Part shown: positions 10,101 to 19,180 of the stretch, piece after piece
Layout of the letters: each line of letters begins with the position of its first letter
How positions within the stretch are numbered: the stretch's first letter is position 1
From: Endomychus coccineus
Taxonomy: Eukaryota > Arthropoda > Insecta > Coleoptera > Endomychidae
Length of the DNA stretch: 64,000 bases
NCBI GenBank assembly: GCA_958510875.1
Contig: OY294071.1
Coordinates: 34,998,581-35,062,580 of the forward strand
Direction: 5' to 3'
The notes under the pieces: generated by a model
The model's input: the letters and a program-made list of their open reading frames with translations, nothing else
Database searches by the model: none
What the model was told of the DNA's origin: nothing
Position numbers and translations under genes: made by a program

Positions 10101-13100
10101 ACTGACCCCGCGCGCTAGTGGTATGAAAAGGGGATTATTTTTAATGACCTGTGCCCTAGTTGTAGATGGCCGACAGTGCTATGGTTATTTATTAATAATA
10201 ATGTCTTTATTCAGACAAATTTATGGTAGAATTAAAGACGCAGGTAAAACAAGTCGGGTTCCGGTTGGGGAAATACATTGCTAGAGTAGTATAATTGCAA
10301 TTGGATAATGTGGTAGAGTCAATATTGTGATAAGGAAATTTTAATGCGGAGGTATCTAGGAAGGCACAAGAGGATTATGGAAAATTTTACGTTATCAAGG
10401 CATCAAACAGAATGCTGTAGTACACATCTAATTGATCGTTTAAAATTTTGTTGTCATTAGTTTTAATACCTAATTCCAATTTCTATTGATTCTAGTGGTA
10501 GTAATTTGAAACCTTTACTCTGGTTATGTAAAATTTTAACTTCATCTAAATTTGGAAAGATGTGCCCTGTTTGTAAAATATGGTTAGAGAAAGATTAATC
10601 TTTTTTTAAGCTATTGCATAGCTTTTATCACGGGCTTTGAGCGCGGCGACCGAATCAAGAAATTCCGTAACGAAAATAACCTAACACCCCCCACTCCGCC
10701 TACCATGTAGCTCGGCCGAGCGTTCGCTCAACGTGTATGTATATGGTACGACTGTACGAAGCTCGCACGGATCGAGACGAGCTGCTCCGAAATCGGACGA
10801 ATACGTAAGCAGCTGTTTGTGAGAAAGTAAATAGGTGTATAGGTATCTATCACATCTTTATAATGCCACTCACCGCATGTGCACCCCGTAAGTATACATG
10901 TAGGTATATATACTGTTGTAGATACTGTTCCAAAAGGTGGGGTAGCTATTTACCAAAATAATAATAATGTTACTAATATTATGACTCCGAATATTGAAAT
11001 AAATATTGCACACGTTAGCGATGTTAATGTTAGGCGCTCATTTGTTGGAGATATTTGTACGTGCTTATGCAAACTTAGAAATGGCCTACACATAGTCATG
11101 GTAGCAATTTACATTTATCCGCATCCAAAATTGGACGAGGTAGAGCATTTTATTCATCGCACTTTACTGGAGTACACTGAAGAAGGGTCGAAAATACTTG
11201 GTACAAATGGTAATAAATTTCCACTTATCTTGGCTGGCGATTTCAACATCAACTTCGCTGATAAAAAATCAGAGAGGTTGACAACTGTTCTTTCGGAAAA
11301 ATTGAATTTGAAAATGAATAATGATCCACAAGAATCCACAACAAAATATGGGACCACCATTGACGCGGTATTTTCCAGATATTTAGAGGATATCAAGTCT
11401 CAAATTATGTTTCTTATTTCAGTTACCATAAACCTATAGTTTCAATGATAAAAATTCCTGAATAACATACATGTATTGTAAGTTAATAAAAATATATTAA
11501 ACGATATTAACTTCTCATTTATTCAATAAAAGAAAAAAAATTGTTTTCTTATCGGTCACCACGCTCAAAAAGTGTAACTTGAATTAATATCAAAGAAAAT
11601 ACTGCATAAATAAAAAATAAATAAATGATTATAATTGCATAAGTTGATAAAAAATGCTATGCAATAGCTTTACCGCGGCAGTCCCCGAGTGCCACACGTA
11701 TTTTTTATTTATTAAGTCTAAAAGATCGACAATGTTCCTTATATCTTTCAATTATACTATTCTAGCAATGTATTTCGCCAACCGGAACCCCACTTGTTAT
11801 ATGTGTATATTTATTGTACCATAAATAGCCAAGATTATTCATATTTTGATACATTAGTATAGTTTGAAGATGACAAGCTATCGAAACTATAGTCACGATT
11901 TCTTTCTATAATATATGTGATGAAAAAAATAAGTAAGTGTTTTATTTTATTATATCAATGTAATGTAAATTCATTCAAAATGAGTAGTCAAATGTGAATG
12001 AAACAACAATTTGCCTGGAACATCATCATTTTTTGGGTGAAACAATTGTTTATTAAAGCTCTTCAGCATCGTATTATTTCAGAGAAAGGGAAGAATTTGG
12101 AGTCGACCGCAAATTTCTGTTTTTGAAGCACAATCGAAATACTAATTCAACCAGATCGACATAACACATGTCTTCTGACGATATTTTTTCATTTTCTCTT
12201 TCTTAATAACGATAGCGATAACACGCAAACATTGAAAACGCAAAAAAGACCAAGGCACTGGGTAAGTGCACTTTTTAAACGGAAAAAAATATGTTGGCTT
12301 ATTTGCAACATACAACATAGGACTGAATGGGGAGTTGAGATATGCTTTTTGCCATTTTGTGAGAACATTAAGCACCGATTTCGAGAATCTGTTGAATCTT
12401 GTCTTCTACAAAAAAAACTGCACGTTTACACCAAGCAAACAGTGTTCCTTGAAACATCAAAAGACAGCACGATTTTTCGGAATTGCTTGTGTTTGCGGAT
12501 GATCTTGTTCCAAGCAACATAAGTTCCTCGTTTGCTTATATGGTGGAAATCCGTGTAAAATAGTATTTCATTAACATTTTACAAGCCATTCCTTTAATTT
12601 ATTTACCTGAATAGGTGTGCTACAAATCCAGGAGCATACCAATCTCCTGCTTTCTTACCAGAAGATTCGCCTAACGTTACCAGAGTATGTAATGACATGG
12701 GACTGTTCTTTGATGGTTTGTCACCAAACCACTTGACTATTTTCCGATGATTGACCAAATCAATGAAATTTTCTCTAGTAGTTGGTCGCATTTCTGGATC
12801 CCACCTCCAATCTAAATGAAAATCACTCAATTCTGTATCACATTAAAACAAAAGTAGGACGTCTCACCTCTTCCTAATAAATGACAAACTAGAGCTTGAG
12901 CTATCAACATTTGCCCACTTCTGAGCATACAACCCCATCCACAATCGCTGCTGTAGTTGGACCCATTCAAAATAGGAAATTCCCTCCTATAAGTTAGCCA
13001 CAATCTACTAATAAAGTCTCTTTTAAATGCTTCAAAACCCTCATCATCATGCGTTATCATCTAGAATATCGATTTATAGACAATATTTTAATTGAAATGA

Positions 13101-16100
13101 AGAGGAATTCAATGTTGACCCGTAGAATGTATGATAATAGGCCGAATTATATGAAATTGTAGTTTTTGTTACATAATGGAATGATGGAAAATATGAATTC
13201 GGTTATTTCTATGGAAAAGTTGAGAATATACACCGAACTCTGTTTTAAAATGATGAGTCCATACTCCCTATGCGAGCTGAAACGATATCGGAAAAGCGGT
13301 GGCTCGTCGGAGACGTAAAAATCTATCGTCGGCAAAAAATTACTACGTCGCCGAACACTACTTTAATTCGTTGCAATTGTATGACAATTCGGACAACTGC
13401 TCCAAATGTTTATTGACCCCTACAAATCCACGCATCATTGACAAGCCACCGCCTACGTCGATTCCGTATTTTGCTTCAGCTTGCCTTGGGTAGCAGTATA
13501 GGGACTTTGGTAATGTACAGAGCCGTAACTAGGTGGATGGCGCCCGTGGCGAACATGTAGGTTTGCGCCCCCTAACAATAGTAAAACCTCATATAGCTAA
13601 TATTATTCAGATCAAAAGCAATTTTTTTATACAAATATAAAAATTTCTGTGGTATCCAAATAACTGTTTATTATTTCCTCAAAGTATGTAACAAAAATAA
13701 AATAAATAAATAAAGATTCTTACAACTCAAATGAAAAACTGAAAAACATAAATACATATATCAACTAGGGTACTCAGTCGATAATAAATCAGTCACAAAA
13801 AATAAAGGAACCATTTCCGTAGTAGGTACTTTGGATAGGCAATTATTGAAGATTAAAGATGAACTTTTCTTGATTTAGCTATGGCGAAATCATTAATCAC
13901 GTCATCAAAATCTACTGAAGCAGCTGTTTCTTTATCAATGCTGAGTATAGCCAAATCAGATAATCTTTCCTGGCCTATTGAAGACCTCAAATAATTTTTT
14001 ACTAGTTTTAGTTTGCTGAAAGCTCTTTCACAAGAAGCATTCGTAACAGGAATACAGAGGAATATTCTTATTGAAATGTCAATATTCGGATATATTTTCT
14101 CCAATTCATTTTCATGAATGATTTGGAGAGTTTGAATATGATCTAATTTCCCAAAGTTTTCAACAAGAGTTGATGCTTGGAATTTAAAACTCTCTATTTC
14201 ATCTATGAATTCAGAAGCATCTAGGTCATCCTCATACTTCCGAACTAAATTTTCAGCATATCGTTTCAAGTCTTCTATTGTCGCCAGCGATATGAATTGG
14301 CCTTTGAGAAATTCAAAATCATCACTAATTTCTTTCAGATTGGCAAATCGTGATTTAAACTGTGTTATCATGTTATCGAATATGCAACAACACAAACGCA
14401 TAATCGGGAATCGTCGGATTCCGACGATTGAATGTAGTGTCACAATACAAGTTTGGGCAACAGTAGCTGCTTTAAACAATTCTCTTGTTTTTATACATTA
14501 TTCATTATAAAAATACAGATTTAAAAAAAAAAATTACCTACCGCCATTCTACGTATTCATTGAAACTTTACGTTCGATTTTTGGCGCCCCTGCGGGCTAG
14601 CGCCCGCGGCAAAAGCCTCCCTTGCCCCACCCTAGTTACGGCCCTGGTAATGTAGGAATCAATGTTCTTAACAGAGAAAGAGGAATTATGAGAACAAATG
14701 AAGGACTAAACAAAAGAATATGTATATGATCAATAACAAGAAACATAAGATGACTATATCTTGGGTTAAAGTGTTAGATAGTTAGTTATATTTATAACTG
14801 CATCTTTCATTTTGCTTATGATTTTATAAAACGTAAGGCAAGCCCTGCATATAGAATATTTTTGAGGCAGAAGAGTTTATTCTATCATTCATTTATTTGT
14901 CACTCTGTTGAGAACTGAATAATTTAACTCTTCTTCTTTTCTATAAAAAACAAATGAATTAATACAAAAGAAATCAATCGGGAGTCTACAATTTAGATTA
15001 ATTAAACTAAAATCAACCCAAAAAAATCACACGTGGGTATCAGATGAATAAACTGAAAAGCTTTGATTTCCTCAGTCTAATCAACCATTAATGCCGTATT
15101 CATCTGTGCTGAATTGACACATCTACAACTCTATTTTTTCTAATCAACTTGTATAACTTGTGTTTGACCTAAATCATACATATCTAACAGAGATTAAATA
15201 ACTGATTCCAATTTAGTATATAGGGAACATCTGGTGATAAAACGAATAATTAAGAGCTCTAAAGGACCATACTGTAGATGTGGAAAAAACTAAATGAATT
15301 TGAGGTTTTTTTTCAATCAAGAGAGAAATAAAAAATAACCATTCGGTAATTCTAGATAAATTGTGGTAGCAAATTTATAAAGCTCATGAACAATGCCTGC
15401 ATTGAAATAAAAATAAACTAAGTTTTGAATTCATTTTCCTTGTTCAATGTTTTCTTATTAGAAATAATAGAATAATAAGGTTTAAATATAGGGAATTGTA
15501 TGAATTACCTCGCTTTGGCTATGGAAAGCAGCCACATCAGTTCCCAATTCTGTGATATCAGATGAAGGAGTCTCTAATTTTCTATAACATTTTCCTAGTA
15601 ACCATACTGGAGATTCTTTAGAAAAATTACTCTTCAGTTTCATCCCTATGTTGGTAAAGAAGTGTATTAATAAACAATATTTAGAAATCAGTCAACATTA
15701 ATTTTATCATCTGTATAAATTGAGAAATAACCTGTGTACAACAAGTATAGATAAATATTTGTCAGTCTCAATGGAAAATATAGCTGCTATTACACAATTG
15801 AACAAACCTAAAGGTATTAATTACTACACAAACTGATTACTACATAATATGTGTACATACTAGAAGAATAAGCTAAATTGACAAATACAAATTGAAATTA
15901 TAACTTGCAAATTTATATAGCAAACATCCCATGATTCAATCAGTTTATTGCATGATGTATGAAAATCTATTTGCTGATGCTTATTTCCATATTAATCACA
16001 AAATAAAATATCTCGCAATACACCTACCTAAATGTTGTTAATGTTACTAGTGAAGAAGAATGAGCTCTTTAGATTTAATTGCTATATTTCTGAACATTTG

Positions 16101-16495
16101 TTTTTGAATTAATGTAGATGTAGGACTGGTAGACTCAGGTCTTTTGATGTTTAATAGAGTGGTAAGTGATATAACAAAATAGATATAAATTATGATTTAA
16201 AATATAAATGACTGGTTGATTGAAAAATGTAATCAACGTGATAACCATAAGATAACTTGTGCAATACTTTATTGTAGTAATATTTCATTACAACAACAAA
16301 CATTACACTATTTTGCAATGAATGAAAATTACCAAATTTAACATTGTTCCACATGGAGAGTAGTTTACTTTTAACTTTGCCTTCTGTGTCCCCATTAGTT
16401 CCATTATCCAGGACACGATTATCAGATGAATTTGTAGTATTTATTAGTTTGTTGAAAAAATTAGATCTCTCCTTAGAAAATATTTCCGTATTCAT
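4181..16495 (-). CDS. Atg4b: ATG4-family autophagy cysteine protease (ATG4C/D-like)
   Basis: Eight exons on the minus strand join in phase: 16495-16333, 15645-15509, 13060-12868, 12811-12607, 6665-6589, 6528-6325, 5048-4852 and 4363-4181 (stop included). The predicted length is 452 residues, normal for ATG4C/D. ATG4 cuts the C-terminus of ATG8/LC3 precursors and removes ATG8 from lipid in the cytosol. Visible signatures: an N-terminal [16 protein letters not shown] segment typical of the C/D type; [10 protein letters not shown]; the catalytic cysteine in [13 protein letters not shown] (about C144); [29 protein letters not shown]; and the Asp-His pair in LDPH (about D334 and H336). The protein ends in DFEIV, a C-terminal LIR-type motif. 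It converges on Adk3 and lies downstream of plexin A on the same strand. Introns 2, 4 and 6 are loaded with transposons. The call as Atg4b rather than Atg4a rests on the C/D-like N-terminus. Confidence 0.93.
4656..4776. repeat. Short foldback (MITE-like) hairpin in the last ATG4 intron
   Basis: Arms at about 4656-4702 and 4728-4776 are near-perfect reverse complements, sharing ATTAAAGTACTAAG, with a 25-base loop. No ORF is present. It looks like a small non-autonomous DNA element between ATG4 exons 7 and 8. The ends are approximate and I see no clear target duplication. Confidence 0.6.
5529..5745. repeat. Inverted-repeat element with a hammerhead-like motif in each arm
   Basis: Arms of about 80-85 bases (about 5529-5612 and 5660-5745) are inverted copies around a spacer. 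The right arm on the plus strand reads CTGATGA, a GGTC-GTGT-GACC hairpin, then GAAAC, a 4-base loop and GTA, which is the order of a hammerhead ribozyme core. The left arm has the same layout on the minus strand with CAGATGA in place of CTGATGA. It lies in an ATG4 intron, on both strands relative to the gene. Hammerhead motifs are known in Penelope-like elements and retrozymes. Activity is not shown. Confidence 0.6.
5885..6130 (+). mobile_element. 3' end fragment of a non-LTR retrotransposon
   Basis: The plus strand encodes [15 protein letters not shown], the zinc-knuckle-like tail seen after the RNase H domain of Jockey/R1-type LINEs. It is followed by GGGGCGCACAATGGGCCC and a run of C. A related 3' end ([12 protein letters not shown] block, then GGGGCGCACAA) occurs in the LINE copy at 36.3-37.7 kb. 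It is 5'-truncated and lies opposite in sense to ATG4. Confidence 0.6.
6325..6665 (-). CDS. Atg4b: ATG4 exons 5 and 6, separated by a 60-bp intron that is open in frame
   Basis: Exon 5 is 6665-6589 and exon 6 is 6528-6325. The 60 bases between them (6588-6529 on the minus strand) begin GTAAGT and end TTGTAG. Removing them gives AQNCTVYIGDVL, which fits the conserved CTVYxADV block of ATG4. Left in, they add exactly 20 residues without a stop. Exon 5 joins the AG at the end of exon 4 (12607) across a 5.9 kb intron. Confidence 0.88.
7035..8125. repeat. Foldback with internal tandem repeats
   Basis: The left arm (about 7035-7375) and right arm (about 7790-8125) are long inverted copies sharing AAACATTTTGCA and CACCATGGGAAATTGGCACA-type blocks. 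The interior repeats a unit of about 134 bp three times, marked by CCAATTGGCACCGGAAGTTG at about 7320 and variants at about 7455 and 7590. Short ORFs here on both strands are by-products of the inverted repeat. Confidence 0.75.
8611..9296 (-). mobile_element. hAT element inserted in the MULE transposase, with an 8-bp target duplication
   Basis: The ends are CAGGGCCGGATTA at 8611 and TAATCCAGCACTG ending at 9296. The direct repeat ACAACGAC flanks it at 8603-8610 and 9297-9304. Eight bases is the hAT hallmark. Inside, on the minus strand at 8894-9076, is a piece of the hAT C-terminal dimerisation region (RLDSLALL, then FNDLIKDFA). It is an internally deleted, non-autonomous copy. Confidence 0.88.
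9305..9939 (+). pseudogene. MULE transposase remnant
   Basis: The plus strand reads FIVFGT, then [17 protein letters not shown] and [16 protein letters not shown], the pattern of the MULE transposase core. A +1 frame change near 9560 continues as [20 protein letters not shown] and [10 protein letters not shown]. After a stop at 9676 come [10 protein letters not shown] and [13 protein letters not shown], also typical of MULE proteins. At least one frameshift and one stop make it non-functional. Removing the hAT at 8611-9296 extends the frame upstream through [12 protein letters not shown]. Confidence 0.75.
10605..11695 (+). mobile_element. Helentron-like segment with an endonuclease ORF
   Basis: AAGCTATTGCATAGCTTTTA at 10608 and its inverted partner TGCTATGCAATAGCTTT at 11655 bound a segment that holds a single endonuclease-type ORF. 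Short GCTATTGCATAGC inverted ends together with an EEP-type endonuclease recall Helitron2/Helentron elements. I see no Rep or helicase part, so this would be a deletion derivative. The family call is from memory of end sequences and is tentative. Confidence 0.45.
10879..11439 (+). CDS. Endonuclease/exonuclease/phosphatase (EEP)-like domain of a mobile element, partial
   Basis: An open frame of 186 residues. Its recognisable features are GVAIYQNNN near the N-terminus, [15 protein letters not shown] (the GDFN motif of the EEP fold) at about residues 113-127, and [14 protein letters not shown] near the end, matching the T...IDxVF motif of AP-endonuclease-like domains. Such domains nick DNA during integration of LINEs and occur at the end of the Helentron Rep-helicase protein. 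It lies inside a pair of short inverted repeats in an ATG4 intron. The N-terminal part of the domain (the LQN/E metal-binding motifs) is missing, so it is probably inactive. Confidence 0.6.
   Translation: MHPVSIHVGIYTVVDTVPKGGVAIYQNNNNVTNIMTPNIEINIAHVSDVNVRRSFVGDICTCLCKLRNGLHIVMVAIYIYPHPKLDEVEHFIHRTLLEYTEEGSKILGTNGNKFPLILAGDFNINFADKKSERLTTVLSEKLNLKMNNDPQESTTKYGTTIDAVFSRYLEDIKSQIMFLISVTINL
12868..13060 (-). CDS. Atg4b: ATG4 exon 3, with the catalytic cysteine
   Basis: This exon encodes [12 protein letters not shown], then [14 protein letters not shown] and [19 protein letters not shown]. The cysteine in GWGC is the nucleophile of the C54 peptidase family. The acceptor is at 13061-13062 and the donor GTGAGA starts at 12867. 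The last G plus AT of the next exon restores GRDWRWD, as in other ATG4 proteins. Confidence 0.93.
13518..14646 (-). mobile_element. hAT transposon, 1129 bp, with an exact 8-bp target duplication
   Basis: The terminal repeats are CAGAGCCGTAACTAGG at 13518 and CCTAGTTACGGCCCTG ending at 14646 (one mismatch). The target duplication GTAATGTA is found at 13510-13517 and 14647-14654. It carries the C-terminal half of a hAT transposase on the minus strand and sits between ATG4 exons 2 and 3, in the same sense as the gene. The N-terminal zinc finger and most of the catalytic core are deleted, so it is non-autonomous. Confidence 0.92.
13853..14479 (-). pseudogene. hAT transposase C-terminal fragment (hATC dimerisation domain)
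   Basis: An open frame of 208 residues with [20 protein letters not shown] followed by [20 protein letters not shown] and FDDVINDFA. This is the signature of the hATC dimerisation domain in ZMYM1/ZBED-like hAT transposases. A full protein would be 600-700 residues, so the BED finger and the first catalytic acid residues are missing. It lies wholly inside the hAT copy 13518-14646. Confidence 0.85.
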
Positions 16496-17040
16496 TTTAG
16501 GTTAACGAACAGTTAACATTTCATAATTTTATCAGATTCACATATTTCGTATTGTTCTTATTGATTGTAGGCTTATAATATTACCAACAACAATGAATAA
16601 AATCAATTTAACAGTTAATCAAACAAAGAGCACCATACACAAACTTCTAGTCCAAACACCAAGATAGAACTGTCAAATAAAAACAAATTAAAGTGATTGT
16701 GGTCACAACACCTGACCTCAAAAATATAGAATAATTTAAACACATATGGTTTGATTCTGATCACAAAACACACTTCCAAATCCACAGAAGATTTATCAAC
16801 AGTACGAGGAAATGCAACGAACATCTATTTCATCGAACTCTGTGGTTTCTTTTGTAGTATGCAACTAATAAAACAAACAACCAGTTTTATTGGTTACATA
16901 CTTAAGCTCCAGTACCAGTACGGCATCTTACATATATACGTGTAACATTGATCGATCTCTATTTATAATATGGATCAGTCGTAAAATTAGAGAGGAATTA
17001 AGGTGAAACAAGTGAATATTTTACTAAGAAGAAATATTTC
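16496..17040 (-). promoter_or_regulatory. ATG4 5' flank, probable promoter region
   Basis: The ATG start at 16493-16495 is preceded on the minus strand by AT-rich DNA without an upstream in-frame coding block. The promoter and 5' UTR of ATG4 should be here. I cannot point to a TATA box or initiator with confidence. Confidence 0.35.
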
Positions 17041-17049
17041 ATGTGATAT

Positions 17050-19180
17050 ACATGCTAGTACACAGTGTAAAATGTGTTGCCTGTCTGTAAGGTCACTAAA
17101 ATGGAATATAAAAGTTGTTTTTCCTATAGACTTCGTCTGATAGTACAGCAACACATGCTAGCTCACAATGCAAGATGTGTTGCCTATATATAAGAACCCC
17201 TGGTTTATTTTCTATTACGTAATTATAAGAAAATGGAAAACATTATCCGAGTTCGTTCACCAATCCCATCGAAAACTTGCTAGTTCATAGTTCACGATGT
17301 GTTGCTTGTTTGCGAGGATCCCTGGTTTGATTTAATTATTTCTATTAGATATATGATTATACACGAAAATCAATAGGATATCCTATTACGAACACCGTTT
17401 GTATGTAACACATGCTACCACACAGTGAAAGATGTGTTGGTTGCCTATCGGTAAAGGCCACTGGTTTAATTTTCTTTACACCTCATTTATATGCAACACG
17501 AGCTACCCCACCGTGCAAGATGTATTAACCATCTGTAAGGGTCTCTGGATTAATTTCTATTATGTACATTATTATAAAAATGAGAAACATTATCCTAGTT
17601 CGTTCACCAATCCCATCGAAAACTTGCTAACTCATAGTTCAAGATGTGTTGCCTGTTTGCGAGAATTCCTGGTTTGATTTAATTATATCTGTTAGATATA
17701 ATTATACACGAAAATCAATAGGATGTTCTATTACGAACACTGTTTATATGCAACACATGCTACCACACAGTGAAAGATGTGTTGCCTATCTGTGAGGGTC
17801 ATTGTTTCAACTTCCATTGCGTATATTATTTGAAAATGAGAAGCACTATCCTACTTCCTGCATCGATCCCATCGAAAATTTGCTAATTCATAGTTCAAAA
17901 TGTGCTACCTGTCTGCGGGGATCCTTGTTTAGATTTATTTGTATCTATTAGATATATGATTATAGACAAAAATCAATAGGATGTTCCATTGTTGATACTG
18001 TTTATATGCAACACATGTTATCCTACAATGCAAGATGTGTTACCTACCATTAAGGGCCTACTGCTCAATTTCTATTAAGTATATTATATGAAGATGAGAA
18101 GCATTATCCTTATTCGTGTGCCGATTCAATCAAAAATTGGCTAGTTCATAGTTGAAGATGTGTTGTCTGTCTGTGCAGATCCCAGGTTTGATTTAATTCC
18201 ATATATTATTATACACGAAAATCAATAGGATGTTCTATTACGAACTGTTTATACACATACTACCTCACAGTGCAAGATGTGTTGCCTATCCGTAGTCATC
18301 TGGTTCAATTTTGATTCCGTATATTATGGAAAATGAGAAGCATTATCCTACTTCCTGCTCCGATCCCATCGCAAACCTGCTCCTGGTTCAAGATGTGACA
18401 CCTGCCTGTGAAGATCCCTGCTTTGATTTAATAGTATATATTAAATATATGATTATACATGAAAATCAATAGGATGTTTTAGTACAAACACCGTCTAGAT
18501 CCAACACATCCTACCACATAGTGTAAGATGTATTGCCTACCTTCAAGGGCTCCTAGTTTTATCTATATTACGCACATTTCATTATGTGAAAATGAGGAGC
18601 AGTTTGCTACTTCCAGCACCGATCCCATCGTAAATTTGCTAGTTTATGATGTGTTGCCTGTCTGTGAAGATCCCTCGTTTGATTTAATTGCATCTATTAG
18701 ATATATGATTATACTCGAAAATCAATAACATGTCCTATTGCGAACACCATTGATATGCAACACATGCTACCCCACATTGCAAGATGTGTTGCCTATGTGT
18801 AAGGATCTGGTTTAATTTCCATAGCGTATATTATACGAGGTCTAGACCTCGTTGATATTATACGAGAACCATTATCCTACTTCCTGCGCCGATCACATCA
18901 AAAACTTATTAGTTCAAGATGTGTTGCCCATCTGCGAGGATCTCTGGTTTGATTTAATTATATCTATTAGATATATGATTATACACGGAAATCAATAGCA
19001 AGTCTTTTTACAGACACTATTTATATGGAATATATGCTAACCCATAAAGTAAGATGCATTGCCTGTCTGGACTCCTGATTTAATTTCTATTGAATAGATA
19101 GCAGAATCAAAAGCATTGTCCTAGTTCGAACAGTTTCCTTGCAACACAAGCTGGGTTTCTGATCTGACCTTGGATCCCCG
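17050..19180. repeat. Tandem array, about 8 diverged units of about 240-270 bp
   Basis: The block GATTATACACGAAAATCAAT recurs at about 17350, 17700, 17955, 18197, 18440, 18705 and 18973. Spacings are about 240-270 bases, with one longer gap. Each unit also holds two copies of AAGATGTGTTGCCTGTCTG and one of CAACACATGCTACC. Units differ by substitutions and small deletions, so the array is old. No protein frame runs through it. It lies between ATG4 and the 3' end of plexin A and resembles a satellite or minisatellite. Confidence 0.85.

Larger units (their letters stand above)
8197..10107 (+). mobile_element. Mutator-like (MULE) DNA transposon, interrupted by a hAT
   Basis: Terminal inverted repeats of about 200 bp or more run inward from GGTCAGTATACGACTAGCGC at 8197 and from its complement ending at 10107. 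They share GGCGACCTTTTTTATGCCCTC and TGACTTCAGACCACTTTGAA. Between them lies a frameshifted MULE transposase on the plus strand (about 8570-9939), broken by a 686-bp hAT insertion. The ends may extend up to about 60 bases further out, where similarity fades. Confidence 0.75.
6876..11959. mobile_element. Outer inverted-repeat element of the nested cluster in ATG4 intron 4
   Basis: The left arm (about 6876-7016) and right arm (about 11826-11959) are inverted copies of about 140 bp, beginning ATTGATATAATAA. The right arm continues inward to 11745 and its continuation matches 10218-10303, so the left arm appears split by later insertions. Both arms share a GAAGATGAC...CGAAACTATAGTC motif pointing outward. 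The 14-mer GTAATGTAAATTCA lies at 6839-6852 and 11960-11973; it is a possible target duplication, though 23 bases separate the left copy from the arm. The whole block is inside the intron between ATG4 exons 4 and 5. Confidence 0.6.

Noticed and set aside
17050..19180. Regular repeats considered as a CRISPR array
   Set aside because: Units are about 240-270 bp and diverged, with no short identical repeats and unique spacers, in a eukaryotic genome.
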